A stretch of DNA of 64,000 nt, from the NCBI RefSeq assembly GCF_900230195.1, contig NZ_OCNE01000001.1:558001-622000 (forward strand), given 5' to 3'. This document shows, one piece after another, positions 1 through 8,435 of the stretch. The number at the start of each line of letters is the position of its first letter. The first letter of the stretch is position 1. The translations under genes and the position numbers were made by a program. Source of the DNA: Streptomyces zhaozhouensis (GTDB lineage Bacteria > Actinomycetota > Actinomycetes > Streptomycetales > Streptomycetaceae). Below the pieces are notes generated by a model. That model was not told the DNA's origin and ran no database searches. It was given only the letters and a program-made list of their open reading frames with translations.

Positions 1-576
1 AGCTCGGCCGACGCGCCGCTGTTCACCGTGGGCGACATCGTGCGGGGTACCTGGCCCACGCGCTTCGACCCGGCGAGCGGCACGGTCCTTTCCTGGGTGA
101 TGAACAACTACTGGCCGACCAACACCCCGCCGTCCCAGGCCGGTTCGCTGACGTTGCGGTACGCGTTCACCCCGGTCGCGCGCTTCGACCCGGCGGCCGC
201 CGGGGCCTTCGGCCGCCGGCTGCGCCACGGGCTGCTGGCCTCCGAGATCACCCGCCTCGACCGCCACCGGCACGGCCCCGGCCCTCTCCCGGCCACCGGG
301 ACCCTGCTCGACCTGCCGACCCCGCCGCACATCCGGACCACCGTCGCCGCCGCCCGGACCGCCGAGGGGCTGCTCGTCCGCCTCCAGAACCTGTCGGAGG
401 ACGAACAGGAGGTCACCCTCCCCCATCCCGACCTGACCACCGCTCCCGAGGCCCGCGCCCTGCGCTGCATGGCGGACGAACGCCCGGTCGCCGAGCTGCC
501 GTTGGCTCCGGACGGCACCTTCACGGTGGTCCTCAGGGGGCACGGGGTGGTCAGTGTGCTACTGGTCAGGGGGTAG
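1..576 (+). CDS. GH38 alpha-mannosidase-like protein, C-terminal part (5' truncated by window edge)
   Basis: The reading frame is open from base 1 and ends with TAG at 574-576, so about 191 C-terminal residues are present and the start lies outside the window. The stretch with VMNNYWPTN and a following RYAFTP resembles the C-terminal beta-domain of family 38 glycoside hydrolases (alpha-mannosidases), where a similar 'NNYW.TN' segment precedes the last beta-sandwich. The N-terminal catalytic domain is not visible, so substrate cannot be judged. The gene converges on the methyltransferase at 594 with a 17-base gap. The nearby GH2, sugar importer and GH26 mannanase fit a mannan or mannoside utilisation region. 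The family call rests on motif memory only. Confidence 0.7.
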   Translation, partial: SSADAPLFTVGDIVRGTWPTRFDPASGTVLSWVMNNYWPTNTPPSQAGSLTLRYAFTPVARFDPAAAGAFGRRLRHGLLASEITRLDRHRHGPGPLPATGTLLDLPTPPHIRTTVAAARTAEGLLVRLQNLSEDEQEVTLPHPDLTTAPEARALRCMADERPVAELPLAPDGTFTVVLRGHGVVSVLLVRG

Positions 577-593
577 CGCGACGGGTCGCGGCC

Positions 594-1820
594 TCACGGC
601 CGGACGGAGCCGGCGGGCAGCGGGCGTTCCGGGGTGTCCAGCCAGAGCAGGGGCCGGCCGCCCGGCTCCCGCGAGTACCCGAAGCGGGTCATGTCGGGGC
701 GGCCGGCGGCGTGCCACCAGTGCCAGGCGGCCGTGATCTCGTCCCACAGCCGGCGCGGGCCCCGGTGGCGCACCGTCGTGCGCCCTCCGGCCGCCGCCAC
801 CTCGACCAGGGCGGTCGAGGCGCCGTCCTCCGCGCGCACCCACAGCCGGGCGTGGACACCCGCCCGCCGTTCCCCGGTCTCCCACGCGTGCCAGACGCCG
901 GGCACCAGCAGCCCGACCACGAACTGCGCCTCGTAGTCGGCGCCGGCCACCGCCCACGGGGAGAGCGGCGTCGGCTCGGGGCGTGCCCGCTCCGTCTCCG
1001 CCACGGCCCCCGCGGCGGGGCTTCCGCCGGCGTCGGTCCCGGTGGCGGTCCCCGCCCCGGGGTCGACCACCCCGTCGTCGGCGGGACGCAACGGCATGTA
1101 GGAACCCCCGGGCTGCCAACGACCGGTGGCCGCCCCGCGCGCGTCGGTCTCCACCACGAGGGTGCCGTAGGAGCACCAGGCCGCGTCCCAGGGAGCCACC
1201 AGCCGTCCGGGCGCGGCGAGTTGATCCAGCCAGGCGGGAGGGACCGCGCGCACCGAGCAGGTGGCCACCACCCGTTGGTAGGGCGCGCCGGCCGGCCAGC
1301 CCGCCGCGCCGTCACCGGTCACCACGCGGGGCGTGCGCCCGGCGCCCGCCAGCGCGGCGCGCGCCCTGTCGGCCACCTCGGCGTCCACCTCCACGGTGAC
1401 GACACCGCTGTCCCCGGCCAGGACCGCCAGCAGCGCGGCGTTCCAGCCGGTGCCCGTGCCGATCTCCAGCACCCGGTCCCCGGCGCGGAGGTCCAGCGCC
1501 TCCAGCATGGCGACGACCGTCCCGGGCGCCGAGGCCGACGAGGTCGGGACCGTCGCGCCGCCCGGCTCCCGCGTCAGCCTGGTCACCACGGGCACGTCCG
1601 CGTAGGCCGCCTCCCACCAGCGCGCGGGCTCGCGCGCCCGGTCGCACGGCGCGTGGCCGCCGCGCCCGTCCCGCAGCCACACCAGGTCGGGCAGGAAGAG
1701 ATGACGGGGCACGGCGCGCAGCGCCCGGGCCCACTCCCCGGGCACCGGACGGCCCAGGAAGTCGGCGACGTGCGCGAGCAGCCGGGCGACCGCGCTCTCC
1801 TCGGCCGGGGTGGCCGTCAC
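594..1820 (-). CDS. PIMT-like O-methyltransferase with RiPP-type C-terminal extension
   Basis: The 408-residue protein carries a class I SAM-binding fold: 'RAVPRHLFLPDL' near residue 35 is typical of protein-L-isoaspartate methyltransferases, and VLEIGTGTGWNAALL (about residues 116-130) is motif I. It is almost twice the length of housekeeping PIMT (about 200-220 aa). The extra C-terminal domain holds a Trp-rich segment near residue 370 (DEITAAWHWWHAAGRPDMTR), the kind of extension described for O-methyltransferases that serve RiPP clusters (graspetide, lasso, lanthipeptide and imiditide types), where Asp is methylated and then closes to aspartimide. The GTG start overlaps the stop of the 48-aa ORF upstream (GTGA), implying translational coupling. 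No ATP-grasp, lasso cyclase or LanM gene lies nearby. Family call is good; the RiPP role is inferred. Confidence 0.8.
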   Translation of the reverse strand: MTATPAEESAVARLLAHVADFLGRPVPGEWARALRAVPRHLFLPDLVWLRDGRGGHAPCDRAREPARWWEAAYADVPVVTRLTREPGGATVPTSSASAPGTVVAMLEALDLRAGDRVLEIGTGTGWNAALLAVLAGDSGVVTVEVDAEVADRARAALAGAGRTPRVVTGDGAAGWPAGAPYQRVVATCSVRAVPPAWLDQLAAPGRLVAPWDAAWCSYGTLVVETDARGAATGRWQPGGSYMPLRPADDGVVDPGAGTATGTDAGGSPAAGAVAETERARPEPTPLSPWAVAGADYEAQFVVGLLVPGVWHAWETGERRAGVHARLWVRAEDGASTALVEVAAAGGRTTVRHRGPRRLWDEITAAWHWWHAAGRPDMTRFGYSREPGGRPLLWLDTPERPLPAGSVRP

Positions 1821-1963
1821 GCGTCGTCCTGCTCCGACCCGTCCTCCTCGCGGCGCGGCGGGTCGGGCTCATCGGGGAGCGGCGGCGGGATGGGCCGCCC
1901 CGGCTGGTGTCCGTCGTCGCCGACGGGCGAACGGTGCTTGCGCTGGGGGTACCGCGAGGACAA
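1817..1963 (-). CDS. Small charged peptide, candidate imiditide-type RiPP precursor
   Basis: A TTG start at 1963-1961 sits 8 nt after a perfect AGGAGG (1977-1972), giving a 48-residue peptide whose TGA overlaps the methyltransferase GTG. The frame is open back to a GTG at 2044, but that start has no comparable ribosome-binding site. The peptide is basic at its N-terminus (RYPQRKHR), has an Asp-Asp-Gly at residues 16-18, a Pro-rich middle (RPIPPPLPDEPDPP) and a very acidic tail with a second Asp-Gly (residues 41-42). Asp-Gly is the most aspartimide-prone dipeptide, and charged linear precursors paired with a lone PIMT homologue define the imiditide family. I recognise no homologue by sequence; the function is inferred from coupling, size and partner. 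Confidence 0.6.
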   Translation of the reverse strand: MSSRYPQRKHRSPVGDDGHQPGRPIPPPLPDEPDPPRREEDGSEQDDA

Positions 1964-2166
1964 CGCCACCACCTCCTGGTGCTCGACTCCGCACGCACCG
2001 TAACCCGCTTCCCCGGGGCGCACGAAAGAGCGCGAGCGTGACACAACCCCTGCGCGCCCCTTTCACGCTGAGTGCGCCGCCCGCGATCGACGCGTCCCGC
2101 ACCTTTCCGCTCAGTGCGTGGTGGCTTTACCAGTCATCAGCGATCATCACTGGTCATTACCACGCG
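1964..2166. other. Intergenic region upstream of the peptide/methyltransferase pair
   Basis: This 203-base gap separates the hydrolase stop from the peptide start on the same strand. It holds the AGGAGG at 1972-1977 and an inverted repeat, ACCAGT (2129-2134) facing ACTGGT (2149-2154) with a 14-nt loop. TTACCAGTC occurs at 2127-2135 and again across the hydrolase stop at 2167-2175. I could not identify a convincing -35/-10 pair. Confidence 0.4.
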
Positions 2167-3030
2167 TTACCAGTCGTCGGCGTCCGCCCGGGCCGCCACC
2201 GCCCGCCGCAGCAACTCCCGTAGCTGGTCGGGCCGTTCGCGCCAGGGATGGTGGCCGGCGGCAGGGAGCTTTTGGAAGCGTCCACGGGGGAGAGCGCGGG
2301 CAAGCGCGGCGGGCGGCCCGGCCGGGCGGGGGTCGCCGGCGCCGTGGACGACCGCCGCCGGGGCGGTGATCCGGCGGAGGCGGGCGCGTACCCAGGTCTC
2401 CGTCCAGCCGTCGGCCTCGGCGGCCAGTCGCCGGTTGGCCGACCAGTTGATCGCGTGCGGCGCGGCCGCGTCCTCGGCCGCCCAGCGTCGGGCCCGCGCC
2501 CGGTCCGCGTGGTCGGTGCACCAGGCGAGCGTCCTGAACTCCCGCTCCTCCCCGGGGGAACGCCGCGCCAGCGCGGCCAACTCCCCCAGCCGCGCGCGCT
2601 CCTCGGCTGTCGCGCGGCGGTCGCGTTCGGCCCGGTAGGCGGTGCGCCAGTCACCGAGACCCGTGCCGTTCAGGGCGACCAGCGAGGCGACGCGTCCCGG
2701 GTGCGTCCAGGCGTAGGCGAGGGCGAGCGTGGCACCGAACGAATGGCCCACGACCGTCCAGCGCGCATGGCCGAAGTGCCGCCGCAGCGCCTCGATGTCG
2801 GCGACCGCGCGCGCCATCCGAAGGTCGTCCGAGGGGTCGGAACGTCCGCAGCCCCGCTGGTCGAAGCGGTGCACCGGCCCGTCCTCCTCAAGGAGCGCGG
2901 CGACCGGCCGCAGATAGTCCCACAGCCCGGGTCCGCCGTGCAGCAGCAGCACCGGGCGGGCGGCGGCGCGGTCGGGCCCCGTCGTCTCGGTCCACAGCCG
3001 CACCCCGTCGTCCGTCGTCACCCGTTCCAC
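2167..3030 (-). CDS. Alpha/beta hydrolase, proline iminopeptidase-like
   Basis: This is a 287-residue alpha/beta-hydrolase of the proline iminopeptidase type. HGGPGLWDY forms the oxyanion loop, FDQRGCGRSDP follows, and the nucleophile elbow is GHSFG. A late Asp and a His (AAGHHPWRE) complete a plausible triad. The start is set at GTG 3030-3028, just before the conserved 'ERVTTDDGVRLW' strand; the frame extends to a GTG at 3099, but those residues look like low-complexity upstream sequence. It would hydrolyse small esters or N-terminal prolyl peptides in the cytosol; the substrate is unknown. It ends 203 nt before the peptide ORF on the same strand, so co-transcription is possible but unproven. 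Confidence 0.85.
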   Translation of the reverse strand: MERVTTDDGVRLWTETTGPDRAAARPVLLLHGGPGLWDYLRPVAALLEEDGPVHRFDQRGCGRSDPSDDLRMARAVADIEALRRHFGHARWTVVGHSFGATLALAYAWTHPGRVASLVALNGTGLGDWRTAYRAERDRRATAEERARLGELAALARRSPGEEREFRTLAWCTDHADRARARRWAAEDAAAPHAINWSANRRLAAEADGWTETWVRARLRRITAPAAVVHGAGDPRPAGPPAALARALPRGRFQKLPAAGHHPWRERPDQLRELLRRAVAARADADDW

Positions 3031-3200
3031 GGCCCCAGTCTGCCCGGGGGCGCGCCGGCCCCGGGGGCGGGAAGGGGTGTCCGACGGCGGGCGCGGCACC
3101 GCGGTGGCGCACCTGCGCGGCGCCGCGCCCGCGCACGTGCGCCCGCGCCCGTGCGGCCGGGCGCGAGCGCGGACGCGGACGCGGTCATGACGTCAACGTG

Positions 3201-5024
3201 TCACTCCTCGCCGTCCTCGATGGCCGCGGGCCGCAGCTGCGCCGCGCGGACCCGCTCGACGTCCAGCTTGACCGAGCGGTCGAAGCGGTAGACGCCGTTC
3301 TGCTCCTGGAAGACGTCGGTCAGCTGCGTGTAGCAGTAGCCGAACATGTCGGGGTCCTCCAGCAGCACGCCGGTCAGCCCGGCGAAGCGGACCTGGAAGT
3401 CCTCCTCGTCGCGCGGCCGGTCCCCGTAGCCCCAGGACTCGGTGCGGTCGTCGCCGCGCGCCTCGGCTGCGGTCTCGGGGCACCACCAGATGCCGCCGAA
3501 CTCGCTGACGAAGTACGGCTGTCCCGCGTACGGCAGCGACCAGGGCTTGGACGCCTCGTGGAAGTTGGTGTGCGGCTCGCCCCTGCTCAGCCCGCCGACC
3601 TGCTCGGCGAACTTGGCCGGGTCCTGCTCGTAGTTGTGCGAGTCCCACACGTCCGTCTCCGGGACCCGGTGCGAGTAGCCGGAGGCGTCGAGCACCGGGC
3701 GGGTGGTGTCCATGGCCTTGGTGGCCAGGAACATGCCCCGGGTGATGACGTCGAGCTGACCGATCCGGTCGTTCAGCTCCTGGAAGGTCTCGTTCAACGG
3801 GCACCAGCCGATGATCGAGGGGTGCGAGTAGTCGCGCTCGACGGCCTCCAGCCACTGGGAGACATAGGAGGCGTCGGGCTGCTGCCGGTCGTCGGGGCGA
3901 CCGCCCATGTTGCAGCCCCAGTCGCCGAACTCGCCCCAGACCAGGTAGCCCAGCCGGTCGGCGTGGTAGAGGAACCGCTCCTCGAACACCTTCTGGTGCA
4001 GTCGGGCGCCGTTGAAGCCGGCCTCCAGGGAGAGTTCGATGTCGCGCAGCAGCGCCTCGTCGCTGGGGGCGGTCATCAGGCCGTCGGGGTACCAGCCCTG
4101 GTCGAGGACCAGTCGCTGGAAGACCTTCTTGCCGTTGAGGGTGATGGCCTTGCCGTCGATGCCGACCGAGCGGAGCCCGGCGTAGCTGTCGGCGCTGTCG
4201 ACCACGGTGCCGTCCGCGTCGAGGAGTTCGAACCGCAGGTCGTACAGGTGCGGGTCGTCGGTGCTCCAGACCCGGCGGCGCTCGGCCGGGACGGGCAGGT
4301 GCAGGCGCGGGGCCAGGTCGAGGTCGGCGCGGGCGGTCGCGGAGACCACCTCGCCCTCGGCGTCGCTGAGGACGGCGCGGACCTGGTAGCCGGGGCGGTT
4401 GCCGGTCAGCGGCAGCTCCAGGTGGAACGCGGAGCCCGCGAGGTCGGGGGTGATCCGGGGCCGCTTGAGGTGGTCGGTGGCCACCGGCTCCAGCCACACG
4501 GTCTGCCAGATGCCGGTGGTCCTGGTGTAGTGGCAGTCGGTGTTGGCGTAGCGGACGGCCTGCTTGCCGCGCGCCTGCGGGCCGCCCTTCGGGTCCCGGG
4601 CACGCACCACGATGGTGATCTCCTCGCCGGCCGTGGCGACGTCGCCCAGGTCGGCGGTGAAGGGGGTGAACCCGCCCCGGTGGCGGACCACCTCGGTGCC
4701 GTTGACCCAGACGGTGGTGTCGTAGTCCACGGCCTGGAAGTGCAGCAGCACGGTGCGGCCGGCCCAGTCGGCGGGGACGGTCACGGTGCGCCGGTACCAG
4801 ACGGCTTCGAGGAAGTCGGTCTCGCCGATGCCGGAAAGCTCCGACTCCGGGCAGAAGGGAACAGTGATCTCGCCGTTGAGGTCACGTTCTGTCAGTCCTC
4901 GGTCGATGCCGCTGTCGCCACGGTCGAACTCGAACTGCCAGGTGCCATTGAGGTTGAGCCAGTCGCCACGGACGAACTGCGGCCGCGGGTACTCGGGCCG
5001 CGGGATGGCGGAGGGGGAAGGCAC
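3201..5024 (-). CDS. Glycoside hydrolase family 2 beta-glycosidase
   Basis: The 607-residue protein has the GH2 order: jelly-roll sugar-binding domain (about 15-180, with LNGTWQFEFD and VDYDTTVWVNG), Ig-like domain (about 190-290), then TIM barrel. The acid/base Glu is E412 in CPLNETFQ and the nucleophile is E508 in FVSEFGG. At about 600 residues it is a compact, cytosolic-type GH2 with no signal peptide. GTG 5024 is chosen because GGAG lies 5 nt upstream and homology starts there; the longer frame runs into the permease gene and is spurious. It lies 128 nt downstream of the importer genes, beyond a strong hairpin, and probably cleaves the imported disaccharide. Whether that is beta-galactoside, beta-mannoside or glucuronide cannot be told. 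Confidence 0.9.
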   Translation of the reverse strand: MPSPSAIPRPEYPRPQFVRGDWLNLNGTWQFEFDRGDSGIDRGLTERDLNGEITVPFCPESELSGIGETDFLEAVWYRRTVTVPADWAGRTVLLHFQAVDYDTTVWVNGTEVVRHRGGFTPFTADLGDVATAGEEITIVVRARDPKGGPQARGKQAVRYANTDCHYTRTTGIWQTVWLEPVATDHLKRPRITPDLAGSAFHLELPLTGNRPGYQVRAVLSDAEGEVVSATARADLDLAPRLHLPVPAERRRVWSTDDPHLYDLRFELLDADGTVVDSADSYAGLRSVGIDGKAITLNGKKVFQRLVLDQGWYPDGLMTAPSDEALLRDIELSLEAGFNGARLHQKVFEERFLYHADRLGYLVWGEFGDWGCNMGGRPDDRQQPDASYVSQWLEAVERDYSHPSIIGWCPLNETFQELNDRIGQLDVITRGMFLATKAMDTTRPVLDASGYSHRVPETDVWDSHNYEQDPAKFAEQVGGLSRGEPHTNFHEASKPWSLPYAGQPYFVSEFGGIWWCPETAAEARGDDRTESWGYGDRPRDEEDFQVRFAGLTGVLLEDPDMFGYCYTQLTDVFQEQNGVYRFDRSVKLDVERVRAAQLRPAAIEDGEE

Positions 5025-5098
5025 AGAGACTCCAGAGAGATGGGTTGTTCGCGTTGCGAGGTTCCGCAGCGCGCGGGTCGTGCTCGTGGTACGGGCGC

Positions 5099-5131
5099 GG
5101 GAGCGGCCCCGGTGGCTCCGGGGCCGCTCCC
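5099..5131 (-). terminator. GC-rich hairpin between sugar permease and GH2 gene
   Basis: A perfect 14-bp stem (GGGAGCGGCCCCGG with its complement) and a 5-nt loop fill the middle of the gap. There is no T-tract. It may act as a partial terminator or 3'-end stabiliser that lowers GH2 expression relative to the importer. Confidence 0.6.
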
Positions 5132-5152
5132 CTTCCGGAACGCGCCCGACGA

Positions 5153-6079
5153 TCAGGTGCCGCCCAGGCCCGTGGTGGCCACGGACTTCACGATGCGGCG
5201 CTGGAAGAACAGGAAGACGATGATCAGCGGCGCCGCGGCGAGCAGCGCGGAGGCCATGCTCTGGGCGTAGACCACGCCGTAGGCGTCCTTGACGGTGGCC
5301 AGGCCGACCGGCAGCGTCATCAGCGCCGGGTCGTTGGTGACGATGTAGGGCCACATGAAGTTGTTCCACGCGCCGATGAAGACGAACACCGACACGGCGG
5401 CGACGATCGGCCGGGAGAGCGGCAGCACGATCGACCAGAAGACCCGCAGGTCGGAGGCGCCGTCGATGCGGGCGGCCTCCTCCAGCTCGCGCGGGATGCC
5501 GTCGAAGAACCGCTTGAGGATGAAGACCATCATCGGGGCGACCACCTGCGGGAGGATGACCGCCCAGTAGGTGTCGACCAGGTTGAACGCCAGCATCTCC
5601 TGGAAGAGCGGCACGATCAGCAGCTGCGGCGGGACCATGATCGAGGAGACGGTCAGCGCCAGTAGCAGCTTCCGCCCCCGGAACGTGCCGCGCGAGAGCC
5701 CGTAGGCGGCGAGCGTGGAGATGGCGATGGTGATCACGGTGACCAGCACGGCGATCAGGATGCTGTTGAACGCCCAGACCGGCACGTTGCCACGTTCGAG
5801 AATGACGCGGTAGGGCTCAAGTGTCAGCGCGCCCTTGATCGGGTTGAGCCCGGGTTTGGCCACGTCCTGTTCCTGTTGGAACGAGGTGGCGATCGCCCAC
5901 ACGAACGGCAGCAGCCAGAGCGCGGCGAAGATGATCAGCGCGCCGCTGGCGAGCACCTTCGGCAGCCGGCCGTGACCGAGCAGCAGCGGGGCGCCCTCCG
6001 GCTCGGCCTTCGGGCGGCGGCGCCGGTTCAGCGGACCTCCGGCGGGGTGGAGACGGGGACGCGTGGTCGTCGCGGACAC
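5153..6079 (-). CDS. Carbohydrate ABC transporter permease (MalG type)
   Basis: This 308-residue inner-membrane subunit of a CUT1-family sugar importer has about six membrane segments. The EAA loop EEAARIDGASDLRVFWSIVLP contacts the ATPase. GTG 6079-6077 lies 3 nt beyond the MalF-type stop and is preceded by AGGAGGGC, so the two permeases are tightly linked. The N-terminal 35 residues are basic and cytoplasmic (NRRRRPKAEPEG). No ATPase gene is in the operon; streptomycete CUT1 systems normally share the MsiK ATPase encoded elsewhere, which is the expected partner here. Confidence 0.93.
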   Translation of the reverse strand: MSATTTRPRLHPAGGPLNRRRRPKAEPEGAPLLLGHGRLPKVLASGALIIFAALWLLPFVWAIATSFQQEQDVAKPGLNPIKGALTLEPYRVILERGNVPVWAFNSILIAVLVTVITIAISTLAAYGLSRGTFRGRKLLLALTVSSIMVPPQLLIVPLFQEMLAFNLVDTYWAVILPQVVAPMMVFILKRFFDGIPRELEEAARIDGASDLRVFWSIVLPLSRPIVAAVSVFVFIGAWNNFMWPYIVTNDPALMTLPVGLATVKDAYGVVYAQSMASALLAAAPLIIVFLFFQRRIVKSVATTGLGGT

Positions 6080-6081
6080 GG

Positions 6082-7038
6082 TCAGCCCTCCTGACGCGGG
6101 AAGAACCGCAGCTGGGCGATGGAGATGATGATGATCAGGGCGAAGAACAGGTAGGAGATCGCGGAGGCGTAGCCCAGCCGGTAGCCCGTGAAGCCGACGT
6201 CGTAGATGTATTCGAGGATCGGGCGGGTGGAGTTGTTGGGCCCGCCCTTGGTGAGGATGAAGATCTGGTCGAAGACCTTCAGCGAGGCCAGCACCTGGAG
6301 CATCCCCACCAGCGCCGTGGTGCGGCTGAGCTGCGGCAGCGTGACGGAGAACAGCCGCCGCCAGGCCCCGGCGCCGTCCAGCGCGGCGGCCTCGTACAGC
6401 TGGTCGGGGATCGACTGGAGGGCGGCCAGATAGAGCAGGAAGTTGAACCCGACCGTCCACCAGACGGTCAGCGCCGCGATGGACCACATGGCGAACTTCT
6501 CGTCGGAGAGCCAGCCGATCGGCTCCATGCCCAACGTGTCCAACAACTGGTTGGCCATGCCGAGGTCCGGCTGGTAAAGCCACTGCCAGATCAGGGTGAC
6601 CACCGTGACGGGCAACAGGTAAGGCGCGAAGTAGGCCAGCCGCCACACCCACTGGCCGGCCAGCCCCGAGTGGACCAGCAGCGCCATGCCCAGGGCCACG
6701 ACCACCAGTGGGACCACGGTGATCACCGTGAAGAACACGGTGTTGCCGAGACTGCTCCACACGTCGGGGTCGCCGAACGCCTCGGCGTAGTTGTCGAAGC
6801 CGACGAAGTCGGTGCCGTTGAGGGTCAACGACTCGTCCGTGAAGCTCATCCACAGGCCCTGGACGATCGGCCAGACCATGAACAGGCCGAAGGCGAGCGC
6901 GAAGGGCAGCACGAAGAGCCAGCCCGTGGAGCGGGTGCGCCGCTCCACGGCGACCGGCTTGGGCGTGGGGCGGGACGCGGGGGTGCCGTCGTCCTCGGTC
7001 GCGTTGGCACGCGAAGTGGTGGTGCTCACGTCAGACAC
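6082..7038 (-). CDS. Carbohydrate ABC transporter permease (MalF type)
   Basis: The 318-residue permease has a hydrophilic N-terminus (about 40 residues), a first membrane helix at about 37-60 (GWLFVLPFALAFGLFMVW), five further helices and the EAA motif YEAAALDGAGAWRRLFSVTLP near residue 215. It pairs with the MalG-type protein downstream and receives sugar from the lipoprotein encoded 13 nt upstream. 'TKGGPNNST' after the fifth helix is a hallmark of CUT1 MalF-like subunits. Gene order (binding protein, MalF, MalG) is standard for this class. Confidence 0.93.
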   Translation of the reverse strand: MSDVSTTTSRANATEDDGTPASRPTPKPVAVERRTRSTGWLFVLPFALAFGLFMVWPIVQGLWMSFTDESLTLNGTDFVGFDNYAEAFGDPDVWSSLGNTVFFTVITVVPLVVVALGMALLVHSGLAGQWVWRLAYFAPYLLPVTVVTLIWQWLYQPDLGMANQLLDTLGMEPIGWLSDEKFAMWSIAALTVWWTVGFNFLLYLAALQSIPDQLYEAAALDGAGAWRRLFSVTLPQLSRTTALVGMLQVLASLKVFDQIFILTKGGPNNSTRPILEYIYDVGFTGYRLGYASAISYLFFALIIIISIAQLRFFPRQEG

Positions 7039-7051
7039 TCCTTGCCTCTCG

Positions 7052-8398
7052 TCACGCGACCGGGTTGGGCTGGTCGAGCAGGGACTTGGAGGCGCTGATC
7101 ATCCGGGCCACGGCCGCCTCCGGCGACGTGTTGCCGAGCAGCGCCGCCGACATCGGCTGCGTCATCTGGTTCTGGAAGTTGGACCCGGAACCGGTGAACC
7201 AGTTCGGCGGGTCGAGCACCGCGATCTCGGAAGCGCCGGCGTAGGAGGCCTGCGGGTCCAGTTCGGCGTAGCGGTCCTCGGCGATCACCGGCTGGTAAGC
7301 CGGGATGTGGCCGGCCGAGGCCCAGGTGTAGCTCGCCTTCAACATGGTGGCCACATAACGGTGGGCTTCCCTGCGCCGGGCCTGGTCAACTCGCTCCTGG
7401 CGGGGTAGTACGAAGCTATGGGAATCGGCGTTGACGGCCGGCTGGTCGAAGATCTGCGGGAACGGGGCGGCGCCCAACGGCCGGTCCGTGATCCGCAGGT
7501 TGGGCAGTTCCCACTCCCCGGCGAAGATCATGGCGCCCCTGCTGCCCTGGAAGGCGGCCATCGCGCCGATGTAGTCCAGGTTGTTGGGGTTGCGCCGCCC
7601 GTCGAACATCTCGGTCATGAACGTGAGCACCCGCACGGCCGCCTCCTCGTCCACCCGCGGCTCGCCGCCCTCCGGCAGCTCCCAGACCGCGCCGGTCTGG
7701 GCGTAGAGCCCGTTGAAGAGCCGCCAGCACTGGGACTCGTCGGCGATGTGCCCGAAGAGGACGCCCGCGCCGCCCTGCTCCTCGGCGAGCGCCTCGCTCG
7801 CCGCGTACATCGCCTCGGGCGAGCCGAGGGGCGCCAACTCGCCGTCGCTGTCGAGCAGTCCGGCGTTGCCGGCGATCTCCTTGTCGTAGAAGACGATGAA
7901 GGGGTGGGTGTCCAGCGGGATCGCGTAGACCTCCCCCTCCCACTGGGCGCGTTCCCAGATCGCGGGCGCGAAGTGCTCCTCCGCGATGCCGAACTCGGCC
8001 AGGATGTCCAGGTCGAACGGTTCTATGAGGCCGCCGGGGGCGTAACCGGCCAGCCGGGACAGGTGCAGCACCGCCACCTCGGGCGCGCGACCGCCGGCCG
8101 CCGCCATGGCGAGCTTGGTGTAGTAGGAGGCGCCCCACTCCAGGATCGTCCGGTCCACGTCGAAGGCGTCGGGCCCGGAGCTGGCGGCCTCGATCATCTC
8201 GTCCATCAACAGGCCGTCGCCCCCCGAGAAGAGGTCCCAGACCCGCAGCGAGGAGGCGCCCGAGGGCGAGGCGGGCGAGGCGCAGCCGGACAGCAGCCCG
8301 GGTGCCGCCACCGCGCCCGCACCCGCGAGTCCCCATCGCAGAAAGCCTCGACGCCCCATCCTGAGCCGGCCACCGTGTCCGGAATGATCAAAGCTCAT
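7052..8398 (-). CDS. Sugar-binding lipoprotein of ABC importer (Tat-type signal)
   Basis: The 448-residue family 1 extracellular solute-binding protein starts at ATG 8398 with an upstream AAAGG. Its signal peptide carries twin arginines (GRRGFLRWG, residues 15-23) before the hydrophobic stretch and a lipobox ending at Cys39 (LLSGC), so it is probably exported folded by Tat and lipid-anchored. The mature part has the usual two-lobe pattern (LRVWDLFSGGDG, then IPLDTHPFIVFYDKE). It is first in the importer operon, which shares a divergent control region with the LacI repressor. The ligand is unknown; the surrounding GH38, GH2 and GH26 genes suggest a mannan- or galactomannan-derived oligosaccharide. 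A much longer frame upstream is antisense to the repressor gene and not real. Confidence 0.93.
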   Translation of the reverse strand: MSFDHSGHGGRLRMGRRGFLRWGLAGAGAVAAPGLLSGCASPASPSGASSLRVWDLFSGGDGLLMDEMIEAASSGPDAFDVDRTILEWGASYYTKLAMAAAGGRAPEVAVLHLSRLAGYAPGGLIEPFDLDILAEFGIAEEHFAPAIWERAQWEGEVYAIPLDTHPFIVFYDKEIAGNAGLLDSDGELAPLGSPEAMYAASEALAEEQGGAGVLFGHIADESQCWRLFNGLYAQTGAVWELPEGGEPRVDEEAAVRVLTFMTEMFDGRRNPNNLDYIGAMAAFQGSRGAMIFAGEWELPNLRITDRPLGAAPFPQIFDQPAVNADSHSFVLPRQERVDQARRREAHRYVATMLKASYTWASAGHIPAYQPVIAEDRYAELDPQASYAGASEIAVLDPPNWFTGSGSNFQNQMTQPMSAALLGNTSPEAAVARMISASKSLLDQPNPVA

Positions 8399-8435
8399 TT
8401 CGCACCTTTCCCACCCGACGCTGGGTTGTTGGTAC

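Noticed and set aside
1..576. Pseudogene reading of the GH38-like fragment
   Set aside because: The frame is open to base 1, so truncation is by the window edge; there is no evidence for decay.
5025..5369. 115-codon N-terminal extension of the GH2 frame
   Set aside because: It runs into the permease gene in another frame; GTG 5024 has a good ribosome-binding site and starts the homologous region.
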